Of a stretch of 60,882 nucleotides of DNA, positions 26,600 to 35,219 are shown in pieces (within the stretch, counting starts at the first letter, position 1; the number at the start of each line of letters is the position of its first letter). The stretch is from Streptomyces gelaticus (lineage in GTDB: Bacteria; Actinomycetota; Actinomycetes; Streptomycetales; Streptomycetaceae): assembly GCF_014649535.1 (NCBI RefSeq), contig NZ_BMTF01000035.1, positions 1-60,882 on the forward strand, read 5' to 3'. The notes under the pieces are model-generated. The model was not told the origin of the DNA. It was given only the letters and a program-made list of their open reading frames with translations, and did no database searches. The position numbers were made by a program, and so were the translations under genes.

Positions 26600-27153
26600 A
26601 GACGCCGCCGAGCGTCGGGCCGGCCCGTGTTCTGCCGCTCGGGCGGGCCGAAGAGGGAGCGCAGGCGGACCTCTTCCGGCCCGGCGGGCGCGGATACGGC
26701 GGCATCGGCCCGGTCGAGCTGTGCGGCACGGTTCAGGATGAGGGAGGCCACGAGCTCGGCCTCCTCCTCCTGCGGCTCGGTGTAGACGGTACGGCCCAGG
26801 ACCCGCTGGACCAGTGACGCCGGAAGGTGCGGCAGCAGGACCTGGGCCGCTGAGGACGCGGCGGGGGACGTTTCGTGGTGACCGCACAGCAGGTGCGCGA
26901 TCTCGTGCAGCTGGATGTGCTGCTGGTGCAGGGGGGTGGTGTCAGCGGGGTAGAGGATGCGGTCGGCGTGGTCGGTGGTGACGAGCAGTCCGCACGGAAG
27001 GTGGGGCCTGGCGGCGACTGGCACGAGCTCGATCGTCCGGCCCCGGGTCCGGGCCAGCATGTCGATGAACCGGGCCGTGTCGAAGGGGGTCGGCAGATCG
27101 AGGTCGTCCGCCAGGCGTCGGCATCGTTGCCACAGGCGCTTGTCGCTCCGCAC
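26587..27153 (-). CDS. ImmA/IrrE-like zinc metallopeptidase
   Basis: 188 residues. HIQLHEIAHLLCGHHE holds the HExxH zincin motif of ImmA/IrrE proteases, which cleave XRE-type repressors. I chose GTG 27153 (VRSDKRLWQRC) with GAAGAGG upstream; the frame is open to 27276, overlapping the XRE gene. Its neighbours are an XRE repressor gene directly upstream (49 bp) and a membrane protein overlapping its end. Cleavage of the XRE protein in response to a signal is the natural model, by analogy with ICEBs1 ImmA/ImmR. Confidence 0.75.
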   Translation of the reverse strand: MRSDKRLWQRCRRLADDLDLPTPFDTARFIDMLARTRGRTIELVPVAARPHLPCGLLVTTDHADRILYPADTTPLHQQHIQLHEIAHLLCGHHETSPAASSAAQVLLPHLPASLVQRVLGRTVYTEPQEEEAELVASLILNRAAQLDRADAAVSAPAGPEEVRLRSLFGPPERQNTGRPDARRRLWRI

Positions 27154-27202
27154 GTGCTGTACCTCTTCCCCCGTGGTCCTGTGCGTCCACCGCCACGCCA
27201 GG

Positions 27203-27670
27203 TCAGCCGTCGGCCCGGGTGCCACCCGTCGCCGTGCGGCCCTTCGCACCACCGTCCGCGCCTTCCCGCCGGGCAAGGACGTCGATCATGTCGCTGATCG
27301 TACTCACGCCCTCCGGCGAGAGGTTCACCGCGCGCAGCGCCACACTCCGGACGCCGGCGTCCCGCAGGGCTCCCAGCAGCTCCAGCTCCCTGGCGATGGC
27401 GGCGCCCTTGTCGTCGTCGAAGAAGTAGGCGACCGGTACGTCGAAGAACTGGGCGAGCGCTTCGAGGTGCCGCTTCGTCGGGTTGTCCCGTCGGCCCGTG
27501 CGCAGCTGCCACATGTAGGTGGCGGAGAAGCTCTCTCCGGTGGCCTCCCGGCACGCGCGGGCGACGTCCTCATGGCTGAACTGCTCACGGTTGGGACGCC
27601 GTACGATGCGGAACAGCGCGTCGATCTTGTCCGCGAGAGTGGTCGGCGAAGACGCGTCGGCGGTGCTCAC
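27203..27670 (-). CDS. XRE family transcriptional regulator
   Basis: 155 residues. The HTH core is FSHEDVARACREATGESFSA, then TYMWQLRTGRRDNPTKRHLEA and LAQFFDVPVAYFFDDDKG, a typical SinR/ImmR-like layout. The C-terminal part could sense a ligand or be the protease-cleavage target. First gene of a three-gene cassette; a dyad upstream (27704-27733) is a plausible autoregulatory operator. Confidence 0.85.
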   Translation of the reverse strand: MSTADASSPTTLADKIDALFRIVRRPNREQFSHEDVARACREATGESFSATYMWQLRTGRRDNPTKRHLEALAQFFDVPVAYFFDDDKGAAIARELELLGALRDAGVRSVALRAVNLSPEGVSTISDMIDVLARREGADGGAKGRTATGGTRADG

Positions 27671-27703
27671 GTGCGGCCTCCCCTCCGGTACTGCATCAGC
27701 TTT

Positions 27704-27733
27704 GGTGGAACGGTCTCAAAATTTCCATCCACC
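27704..27733. promoter_or_regulatory. Candidate operator of the XRE cassette
   Basis: GGTGGAA and TTCC-AT-CCACC form an interrupted inverted repeat across an AT-rich core (CAAAATT), 34-63 bp upstream of the XRE start. The position fits repression of the cassette promoter. Confidence 0.4.
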
Positions 27734-28127
27734 CTAGCTTACGACCGCGGTGACGGTCCGCCGGTGTCAGGACGACCGGGTCAGCCTGGTGGGGTCTCCC
27801 GAGGTCCCGCTGCCGCCCTCCTGGAGGATCAGCGTGTCGGCACCTGTCTTGGCCAGGGTGTAGATGCTTACACGCCTGTGTCCCACCGGAGCGCCTGGAC
27901 CGGCGACTGCCGCTCGCCCGCGCCTGCGCTCCGCCGATGACCACGGGCTGCCGTGAGTCAGAAGCCGAGCTCATGGGGACCTCTGCCCCGGGCGGCGGAC
28001 ACCCGCCCTCCAGGTCGACGGGCATCTGATCGGCGCGGAGAATGAAGGAGGAGCGGGGCGGTCGGCTGAGCAGCCTGCGGCCCGGGGGCTGGCGTGGCGG
28101 TGGCGGCGTGCCGGCGAGGTGGCGATG
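27734..28127. other. Non-coding stretch, nothing recognised
   Basis: About 390 bp between the XRE cassette and the divergent GNAT-AAA gene. A few short frames exist but none has a ribosome site or family phrase that I can identify. Confidence 0.3.
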
Positions 28128-29408
28128 ATGCCTACGTGGCGTTTGCGGGACTTCCATGACGACGATCTGGACCGTGCAATCCAGATATGGGATCAGGACC
28201 GGCACGACGACGATGTGCCTCCCGTGTTCCCCGTCTCCGAGGCCATGACCGCGGCGCGGACGGGCGGGACCTCAGTGGTTGCGGTGGTCGGTGAGGACCT
28301 GGTCGGCATGGCGGTGGCGCAGGCCCAGGGTGAGCGGGCCTGGATCATATTGGTGGCGCTCGCAAGGATGTGGCGTAACCGCGGACTCGGGAGCGCCCTG
28401 ATCGCCGAGGTCGAGAGGCGCCTGCGCACACAGGGCGTGCGCCGGATCGGTGCGTTGCTCGCTCCAGGGGCCACTGGGGCCGCGGCACTGGAAAACTCCG
28501 GTTACCGGACTCGCGACGGGTTGATCTTCTACGAGAAGGTCGAGCATCTCGGGGCGAGTGACGCGGGTCTGCTCGCCGAGCTCGGCGGGAGGGTCCTGCC
28601 GCAGGGGCTCTGGGGCGCCCTCGCGGGCATGGAACGGGAGAAGGAAGCTATTGAGCGGCGGATAGTACTACCGCTGACCGAGCCCGTGCTGGCCGACCGA
28701 TACGGAGTGACGCCGCCGAAAGCTGTCATCCTCTTCGGCCCGCCGGGTACCGGAAAGACCAGTTTCGCCAAGGCGGTCGCCTCCCGGCTGGCCTGGCCGT
28801 TCGTGGAACTTTTCCCTTCCCGGCTCACTGAGGGTGCCAATGGCGGTCTGGCCGCCTCGCTGCGGGACACGTTCGCCGAACTGGCCGAGCTGGAATCCGT
28901 TCTGCTGTTCATCGACGAGGTCGAGGAGATCGCCGGTGTCCGGTCCGGTCAGGCCGTCGATCCCGGCCACGGAGTCACCAATGAACTGCTCAAGCTGATC
29001 CCCGGTTTCCGCGACCACGACAACCGCCTGCTGATCTGCGCCACCAACTCCGTCCGTTCCCTCGATGCGGCGTTCCTGCGCCCCGGCCGGTTCGACTACG
29101 TCATCCCGGTCGGCCCTCCCGATCCGGCAGCACGGGCGGCTATCTGGCAGCGCTACCTCGGCCCCGTCGCCAACGACATCGGGCTGCACCGGCTGGTGTC
29201 AGCCAGTGAGATGTTCACACCCGCCGACATCGAGTTCGCCGCTCGCAAAGGCTCCCACGCCGCATTCGAACGCGAAGTCACCGACCGCAAAGGCGCGCCG
29301 GCCAGTACCGTGGACTACCTCGCTGCCATCGCCGATACCCGCCCCACACTCACCGATCAGGCTCTCACCCAGTTCAGAGAAGACATCGAGCGCCACGCGC
29401 GCATGTGA
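28128..29408 (+). CDS. GNAT acetyltransferase fused to a single AAA+ ATPase
   Basis: 426 residues from ATG 28128 with GAGG 8 nt upstream. Residues 1-140 form a GNAT domain: the acetyl-CoA loop RNRGLGSALIAEVERRL and the terminal ALENSGYRTRDGLIFYEK. Residues 165-425 form an AAA+ module of the FtsH/Cdc48 type: Walker A ILFGPPGTGKTSF (near 204-211), Walker B VLLFIDEVEEI and arginine-finger region LRPGRFDYVI. Both active sites look intact. A plausible model is an ATP-driven remodeller that acetylates its client, but no client is visible. Single gene by spacing. Confidence 0.8.
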   Translation: MPTWRLRDFHDDDLDRAIQIWDQDRHDDDVPPVFPVSEAMTAARTGGTSVVAVVGEDLVGMAVAQAQGERAWIILVALARMWRNRGLGSALIAEVERRLRTQGVRRIGALLAPGATGAAALENSGYRTRDGLIFYEKVEHLGASDAGLLAELGGRVLPQGLWGALAGMEREKEAIERRIVLPLTEPVLADRYGVTPPKAVILFGPPGTGKTSFAKAVASRLAWPFVELFPSRLTEGANGGLAASLRDTFAELAELESVLLFIDEVEEIAGVRSGQAVDPGHGVTNELLKLIPGFRDHDNRLLICATNSVRSLDAAFLRPGRFDYVIPVGPPDPAARAAIWQRYLGPVANDIGLHRLVSASEMFTPADIEFAARKGSHAAFEREVTDRKGAPASTVDYLAAIADTRPTLTDQALTQFREDIERHARM

Positions 29409-29524
29409 CGCCAGGTGTTCCCGGCCCACTGCTCCGCGCGGTTCGCGCGAACTACTGGGCATGCGTGCGCCACTTGCTCGTGAGGTGCCGGGCCCCTCGC
29501 GGGTGCCCGGCACCGGGAAGGGGG

Positions 29525-30755
29525 TCACCAGTCGTGGATGGTGCCGTCGGCGAGCCGGTTGCAGGGCAGGTACGCCTGCTGGTACGGGTGGGCTGCGGCG
29601 GCTTCCTCGTCCAGCTCCACGCCGAGTCCGGGGGTGTCGCCGGGATGGAGCAGGCCGTCCTTGAACGTCATCGACTGGCGGAAGACCGAGTGCGTGGCCT
29701 CGCTGTCTCCCATGTACTCCTGGATGCCGAAGTTGTGGATGGCCAGGCCCAGGTGGGCTTGGGCGGCCAGGCCGACGGGTGAGATGTCGGTGGGGCCGTG
29801 GAAGCCCGACTTGATCTGGTATTCGGCCGCGGTGTCCATGATCTTGCGCAGCGGGGTGATGCCGCCGAAGTGGGTTGCGGCTGCACGTACGTAGTCGATG
29901 AGCCGTTCGGTGAGCAGGGTCCGGAAGTCGGCCGCATGGTTGAACGCCTCGCCCACGGCCAGCGGGGTGGTGGTGTGGTGGCGGATCAGGCGGAAGGCTT
30001 CCTGGTGTTCGGCGGGTGTGGTGTCCTCCAGCCGGAACAGGTCGTAGGGCTCCAGGGCTTTGCCGAGCTTGGCCGCCTGGATCGGCGTCATCCGGTGGTG
30101 ACCGTCGTGCAGCAGCGGAAGGTCCGGGCCGAACTCGTTGCGTACGGCCTCGAAGACGGTGGGCAGGTGGTGCAGGTAGGCGCGGGTGTTCCAGACCTCC
30201 TCGGGGGGGACGGCTGCCCCGCCCGGCCGGTTCGTGGTCATAGCGCACGCCGCTGGCCTGGGGTTGTGCCGCCACTCCGTACAGGGCGGTGATGCCGGGG
30301 ACGGAGCTTTGGATCCGTACGGCCTGGTGGCCCTCCTCGATGTGCCGGCGCACCGAGTCGAACAGTTCGGGCAGGTCGCGGCCGGAGGCGTGGCCGTAGG
30401 TCATCAGTCCGGTGCGCGAGGCGCCGCCGAGCAGCTGGTAGACGGGCAGGCCTGCGGCCCTGCCCTTGATGTCCCACAGCGCCATGTCGACGGCTGCGAT
30501 CGCCGCCATCGTCACCGGCCCGCGTCGCCAGTAGGCGCCGCGGTAGAGGTACTGCCAGGTGTCCTCGATGCGGTGCGGGTCGCGGCCGATGAGCAGCTGG
30601 GCGACATGGTCGCGCAGGTAGGCGGCGACGGCGAGTTCGCGGCCGTTGAGGATGGCGTCGCCGAGGCCGGTGATGCCTTCGTCAGTGGTGATCTTGAGTG
30701 TGACGAAGTTGCGGGTAGGGCTGGTGACGATGATGTCGGCCGAGGTTATGCGCAT
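29525..30755 (-). pseudogene. Mannonate dehydratase-like enolase (ManD/RspA), frameshifted
   Basis: Start ATG 30755 (MRITSADIIVTSP) has AGAAGG upstream. The N-terminal capping domain and first half are intact to GVRYDHEPAGRGSR. A run of seven C on the coding strand (30203-30209) then shifts the frame, and the rest continues in the next frame (PEEVWNTRAYLHHLP... to TIHDW). Six C would restore the protein. Enolase-superfamily metal ligands sit in LLHDGHHR, RLEDTTP and GEAFNH. The enzyme dehydrates D-mannonate to 2-keto-3-deoxygluconate in glucuronate catabolism. The fructuronate-reductase scrap just upstream supports that pathway. Homopolymer error remains possible. Confidence 0.75.
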
Positions 30756-33286
30756 GTCCACCTTCTGGGTTGTGGGGAGCGGCGGAGCCGGTTCACGGCG
30801 GTCAGGATCGCCGAATCCTCTCCCCAGGCCGGGCTGATCACGGAAAGGAGTGCCGCCAATCGGCGGTTGTCTCCCTTCAAGGCGCAGGCGCGGGCGAGAG
30901 CGGGTGCAGCAGAGTCGGGCAGGGCAGCGGGGTCGGGTGCCGTGAGCACGTATTCGGCCCAGGCCGCCACGCAGCGCAGGGCGGGTTCGGGGTCGTGGCC
31001 GGCGGCCTGTTCGGCATGGACCACGGGCAGGAGGCGGGCGCGCAGTTTGGTGGTGCCGTCCAGGGCGATCTGGGCCAGCCGGTGGGCGATGCGCGGATTG
31101 CGGAAGCGGGCAAGCAACTCCTGCGGATAGGTGACCCCGCCGCCGCCCTGCACGGAGGGAAGGACGAGCAGGCTCTGATAGTGGTGCATGGCGATACCGG
31201 CGAAGTACTGCTCGTCCGGGGCGTAGGCGGCATAGACCTTGCCCAGTTCGGCCTCCATGTAGGTGCGGCCTTCTTCCCAGAAGGTGACCGTTTCCGGGTC
31301 ACCGCCACCGGTGAGATCCTTGGTCTCGACGCCGATCACCACCGACTCCGGCTTGTCGATCCGGCGGGCGTAGGCGACCTCGTGGGCCGCGCGCGCGGTG
31401 ATGCCGCTGGGACCGTCGGCGCGGTCGACGTAGTCCATCAGCGAGACGTAGTCGCTGAGATCTTGCACGTGGTCGCTGAGCGGCGCGGTCTTGCCGTGCC
31501 AGGTGACGGCGGTGCAGCAGGCAGCGGAGGAGTCGAACCAGCTGGGGATGGCGGGCCCGAACAACAGCGGCTGGCCGGAGGCATCGCGCAGGTGGACCAG
31601 CTTCTCCAGCAGGTCGAGCCAGACGACGGGGATATTGCCCGAGCCCGGCTCCTTCCACTGCGGCAGGATGTAGGGCTCGATGTCGACGTTCACGCCGTCG
31701 AAGCGGGCGTCCGCAGGGGCGGCCAGGTTGTAGTCCAGAACCTTTTGGAACTCGCTGACGGCGTGGTCCTGGTACTGCGGCAGGACGCCCAGATACGGCG
31801 GGACGGTGCCGGCGGCGACGACCGCCTGGACGTGATAGCCACGGCCGCGTGCCCAGCGGATGAACGAGGCCACCTGCGGGCGCGCATCGCGCAGCATGTC
31901 CTTGCCCTGGTAGTCGTCCACACCGAGGTAGAGGGTCCGGACCGGGTCCGAGCCGGGGAACGTTGTTGTGTCGTCCATCATCCTCCCGAGCCGGTCGCGG
32001 GCCGCGGTGTCGAACACCGCCGGGTAGGAGTTCTGCTCCCACACCCACATGGCGCGGTCCTGGTCGTAGGTCTGCCGCGGGGCGGGCGTCGCGCCGCCGA
32101 GTGAGACATAGGTGGATGTCGAGGTGCCGACACGGCCGCTCCGATCGGTGGCCCGTACCTCGAGGCCGGCGAAGCCGGGAGTCAGGGAACGCACGTCGAC
32201 CAGCGCCGCATACCGTTTCGGCGACCCGGGGACGCGGGAGGCCGACTGCCAGGAACCGCCGTTGGCCCGTACCTGCACGCTGCGCACCCCCTTCCTGGAG
32301 GCCACCTCGATGACGGAGCGCAGGGTAGTGCCGTGGAGCTTGTCGGACATGCGCGGGGAGACGATGCGCACGCCCGGCCTGGCGGCGGCGGGGTTGTGGA
32401 CTTCGACCGACCGGAACGAGGACCACTGCGTGTACAGCGTCTGGTTGTTCTTGCCGTACGCGGCCAGGCCGAGGGTGCCGTCCTTGTCGCTGATGTCCAC
32501 GGTGGCCGACCAAGTGCCGTTGTCCGCGTCGGTGATGACCGGGACGGTCTGCTGTGCGTCGACGACCAGCTTCAGGTCGCTGCTCTCGGAGTAGCGGCCG
32601 TGCACGGTCAGCGTTCGGCCTTGGACGGCGGCCCCGTCGCTGGGTGACTCGATGGAGATCACGGGAGTCGTGGCTGCTTGGCTGGCCGCCGCCGCACGGT
32701 GGATCTGATCGGGTTCGGCCGCACAGTGCCCGATCGGCACCAGGACGCCGGCGCGCATCGCGGCCTCGATGTACGCGGTCGCCCCTACCCGTTCGGGCGC
32801 CAGGGTCACGATGCGCAGCAGCCCGTCGGAGGCGGCGACCCAACGGGCCAGCTCCGCGGTGTCGGGGTCGCGCAGATACCGTGGGTCGTGCGCGCCACGC
32901 GCCCCGTCCGCCGCGGAGAGATAGGGCCCTTCGACGTGGATGCCGACGACGGAGTGGGCGAGCAGCGGATCGCGGCGTACGGCGGCCGCGATGGTTTCCA
33001 GTGCATGGACGATCTTGCCTTCCGCGGCGGTGATGACGGTGGGGAAGAACGTCGTGGTCCCCGCCGCCCACAGGGCTTCGGCGAGCCGGCGAACGGTGTC
33101 GACGGTGATGTCGTCGGCGTTGATGTCATGGCCGCCGTAGCCGTTGACCTGGAGATCCACCAGGCCGGGGATCAGAATGGGCAGGCGTTCCGCCCCGTTC
33201 GGTCCACCGTGCTCGACCGAGCGGATACGCCCATGGGTGTCGGTGATCATGCGGGCCGTGCGCCCGTCGAGGAGCCGCCCGCGCAT
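30746..33286 (-). CDS. Three-part chimeric ORF: NagA head, secreted Ig/TIM-barrel middle, fructuronate reductase tail
   Basis: One open frame of 846 codons joins three unrelated pieces. Residues 1-203 are the first half of N-acetylglucosamine-6-phosphate deacetylase (PGLVDLQVNGYGGHDIN, GIHVEGPYLS, PIGHCAA); its remaining His and catalytic Asp are missing. Residues about 206-715 are a secreted-type protein without its signal: Ig-like strands, then a TIM-barrel-like part with FDGVNVDIEPYI. Residues 719-846 are the C-terminus of a mannitol-dehydrogenase-family fructuronate reductase (LLARFRNPRIAHRLAQIALD). Its start ATG overlaps the permease stop, and it ends 10 bp into the dehydratase start. 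Successive deletions are the likely cause. None of the parts should be enzymatically complete except perhaps the middle. Confidence 0.8.
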   Translation of the reverse strand: MRGRLLDGRTARMITDTHGRIRSVEHGGPNGAERLPILIPGLVDLQVNGYGGHDINADDITVDTVRRLAEALWAAGTTTFFPTVITAAEGKIVHALETIAAAVRRDPLLAHSVVGIHVEGPYLSAADGARGAHDPRYLRDPDTAELARWVAASDGLLRIVTLAPERVGATAYIEAAMRAGVLVPIGHCAAEPDQIHRAAAASQAATTPVISIESPSDGAAVQGRTLTVHGRYSESSDLKLVVDAQQTVPVITDADNGTWSATVDISDKDGTLGLAAYGKNNQTLYTQWSSFRSVEVHNPAAARPGVRIVSPRMSDKLHGTTLRSVIEVASRKGVRSVQVRANGGSWQSASRVPGSPKRYAALVDVRSLTPGFAGLEVRATDRSGRVGTSTSTYVSLGGATPAPRQTYDQDRAMWVWEQNSYPAVFDTAARDRLGRMMDDTTTFPGSDPVRTLYLGVDDYQGKDMLRDARPQVASFIRWARGRGYHVQAVVAAGTVPPYLGVLPQYQDHAVSEFQKVLDYNLAAPADARFDGVNVDIEPYILPQWKEPGSGNIPVVWLDLLEKLVHLRDASGQPLLFGPAIPSWFDSSAACCTAVTWHGKTAPLSDHVQDLSDYVSLMDYVDRADGPSGITARAAHEVAYARRIDKPESVVIGVETKDLTGGGDPETVTFWEEGRTYMEAELGKVYAAYAPDEQYFAGIAMHHYQSLLVLPSVQGGGGVTYPQELLARFRNPRIAHRLAQIALDGTTKLRARLLPVVHAEQAAGHDPEPALRCVAAWAEYVLTAPDPAALPDSAAPALARACALKGDNRRLAALLSVISPAWGEDSAILTAVNRLRRSPQPRRWTCA

Positions 33287-34380
33287 CAGCCCTTGACCGC
33301 CCCCGCCACCAGGCCCGAGCTCACCGGGAGTGGACCGACATGAACAGGACGATCATCGGTACGGCGATCAGGGCGGAGCCGGCCATGACGCCGCCCCAAT
33401 CGGTGGCGGAGGTCTCGCTGCTGAAGCTGCGCAGCCACAGCGGCAGCGTCGCGTGGTCGGTCTTCGTCATGACGATGAGGGCCAGGTTGTACTCGTTCCA
33501 GGTGTGCAGGAACGCGAAGACCGACGAGGTGATCAGCCCGGGTCCCAGCAGGGGCAGGGCGACACGGAAGAAAGCACCGACCCGGCTGCAGCCGTCGACC
33601 ATGGCTGCTTCTTCCAGCTCCGCGGGAATGTTGTCGATGAAGCCGCGCAGCAACCACATCGTGAACGGCACGCTCCTGCCCAGACACAGCAGCGACAGGC
33701 CGGTGACGGTGCTGAGCAGATTCCAGTCGTCCAGCATTCGGAACTGAGAGATGAACAGCGCTTCAGCCGGCAGCATCTGCACGACGATCAGCAGCATGAC
33801 CAGCGCGCCGCGGCCCTTGAAGCGGAACCGGCTGGCGGCCACCGCGGCCATGAACCCGAAGAGCACGGCGAGGACGACCACCACCGAGGTTACAGCGGCG
33901 CTCATTCGCAGCGACGACCACAGCTGCTGCAGCATGGCGAACCCGGCGTTGGCCTGGGGGGTGTCGAGCGTGCCCTTCCAGGTGCCGTCGGAGTTCCGCT
34001 TGGCGTAGTTGGCGCCGTGGGAGAAGATCCATGCCTCCATGAAGTGGTTGTCGGAGGCCGGCAGGTAGATGCCCTGGAAGTTCTTGCGCTTGTCGATGTT
34101 GGCCGCCTTCACCTTCTGCGCGGAACTGACCAGTTCGCCCAGCGTCCTGGGCTGAGCCACGTGCGCCTCTTCGAACAGGTCCTTGCGGTAGTAGATGACG
34201 CTCGCCCCGCCGTACAGCGGCAGCGCGTACTTCTTTCCGCCCGACGTGCCCGCCTTGACGAAGCTGGGGATCAACTTCTCGCCGCCGAGCTCCTGGTAGA
34301 TGGGGCTCAGGTCGGCGAAGGCACCGATACTGGCGAAGGTCGACGACGTCGTGTTGCCGATCTCGACGATGTCACCGGCT
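33286..34380 (-). pseudogene. Sugar ABC transporter remnant: solute-binding protein fused to permease
   Basis: From a breakpoint near 34380 the minus strand reads the middle of an extracellular sugar-binding protein (EIGNTTSSTFASIGAFADLS to LDTPQANAGFAMLQQLW). Near 33905 it passes in frame into the C-terminal half of a MalG/MsmG-like permease: ELEEAAMVDGCSRVGAFFRV is the EAA loop that contacts the ATPase. Near 33330 one base is missing and the end (SGLVAGAVKG) is in another frame, with TGA overlapping the NagA start. The second permease and most of both genes are gone. It was the uptake system of the adjoining sugar locus. Confidence 0.75.
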
Positions 34381-34385
34381 CAGCC

Positions 34386-35070
34386 GGAGCATGCCCCATC
34401 AGCTCGCCATCCTGCTGCTCGGGTCGCCGTCCCGGGCCTTGCCGATCGTGTCCAACCTGACGCTCCGTCACCCGTTGGCTGTCCTTGGCGCCGAGGTGGT
34501 GCGGCTCGATCCCCTGATGTGTCTGCCGGAGGGGTTTCCCTTCGCCGTGCTGATCATCACCCACGGCGAAACCTCGGTGGCGTGCTTCGTGACGGACTCC
34601 TCCCTTCCCTGCCTGTCCACGCTCCCCCGGCGTTGGCACGACGCACTGAAGGATCTCCAGATGACCGGCCACAGCGCAGCGCCGAACAGGTAGACCTGCT
34701 CGGGCGCGGTATGCACCGCGGGCAGCCGATAGAGCGCTGGCAGATCGAGGGAACCGCTGGCGCGCAGGTCTGGTACCTGCGACGCCGGGCGCCCGTAACG
34801 GGTCGTCGAGGCGATGGTCAGCGTCATAGAGCCCGGCCCGCCGGAGGAATTCGATCAGATCACGGTCATCACGGGCGAGGTCCGGCACGGGAGGGCGGGC
34901 CCTGGGCCCGCTGGCTTCGTCTCCTGCGACTGCGGGAAGAGCGGAGACTTCTTGGACTCCCCCGGGCACAGCCATCGCGGTGTCCGTGGGGGGCCACGGG
35001 GCTGTCGGCTGCTTGGAGCCCGTGAGCGTATGCCGGTATCGAGCTGCTCCAGATGCATGTGATCCGGATG
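34386..35070. other. Non-coding or unrecognised sequence
   Basis: About 690 bp right of the transporter breakpoint. Two coding-like phrases occur on the minus strand (ALYRLPAVHTAPEQVYLFGA and RDDRDLIEFLRRAGLYDADH) in different frames. They may be a decayed gene, but I do not recognise it. Confidence 0.25.
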
Positions 35071-35144
35071 TGACATATATGGCATGTGTGGAAATATGAA
35101 ACATATGGCGCTTGGGTGCTGACGAGAGTCGAGAGGAATGCACC
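35071..35144 (+). promoter_or_regulatory. Promoter region of the peptide-P450 operon
   Basis: An AT-rich island in GC-rich surroundings contains ACATATATGGC and ACATATGGC. This is followed by GAGAGGAA, 6 nt before the peptide ATG, a strong ribosome site. No terminator or regulator lies between it and the peptide gene. Confidence 0.45.
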
Positions 35145-35219
35145 ATGATCACCAAGCTGCTCGGCAAGCTGTCCTTCACCCGCCACTACGGTGCGTACGG
35201 TGAACACGACTGGACATGA
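35145..35219 (+). CDS. 24-residue peptide, candidate P450-RiPP precursor
   Basis: ATG 35145 with GAGAGGAA upstream opens a frame for MITKLLGKLSFTRHYG followed by AYGEHDWT, and stops at 35217-35219. That TGA overlaps the ATG of the P450 (ACATGACC), so translation is coupled. A basic, amphipathic leader-like half (LLGKLSF) precedes an aromatic-rich C-terminal core with two Tyr, two His and one terminal Trp. Established small P450-RiPP pathways (biarylitides, cittilins, atropopeptides) have exactly this layout, with a tiny precursor followed by a P450 that cross-links Tyr/Trp/His side chains. The core does not match the MxYxH biarylitide motif that I know. Too short for automated gene callers. 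Confidence 0.6.
   Translation: MITKLLGKLSFTRHYGAYGEHDWT

Noticed and set aside
34386..34693. Plus-strand 100-codon frame after the transporter breakpoint
   Set aside because: No ribosome site, no family phrase, and codon composition weaker than neighbouring genes.
35144..35219. 24-codon ORF as chance sequence before the P450
   Set aside because: Considered and rejected as chance because of the strong ribosome site, exact stop/start overlap and aromatic core; kept as a feature.
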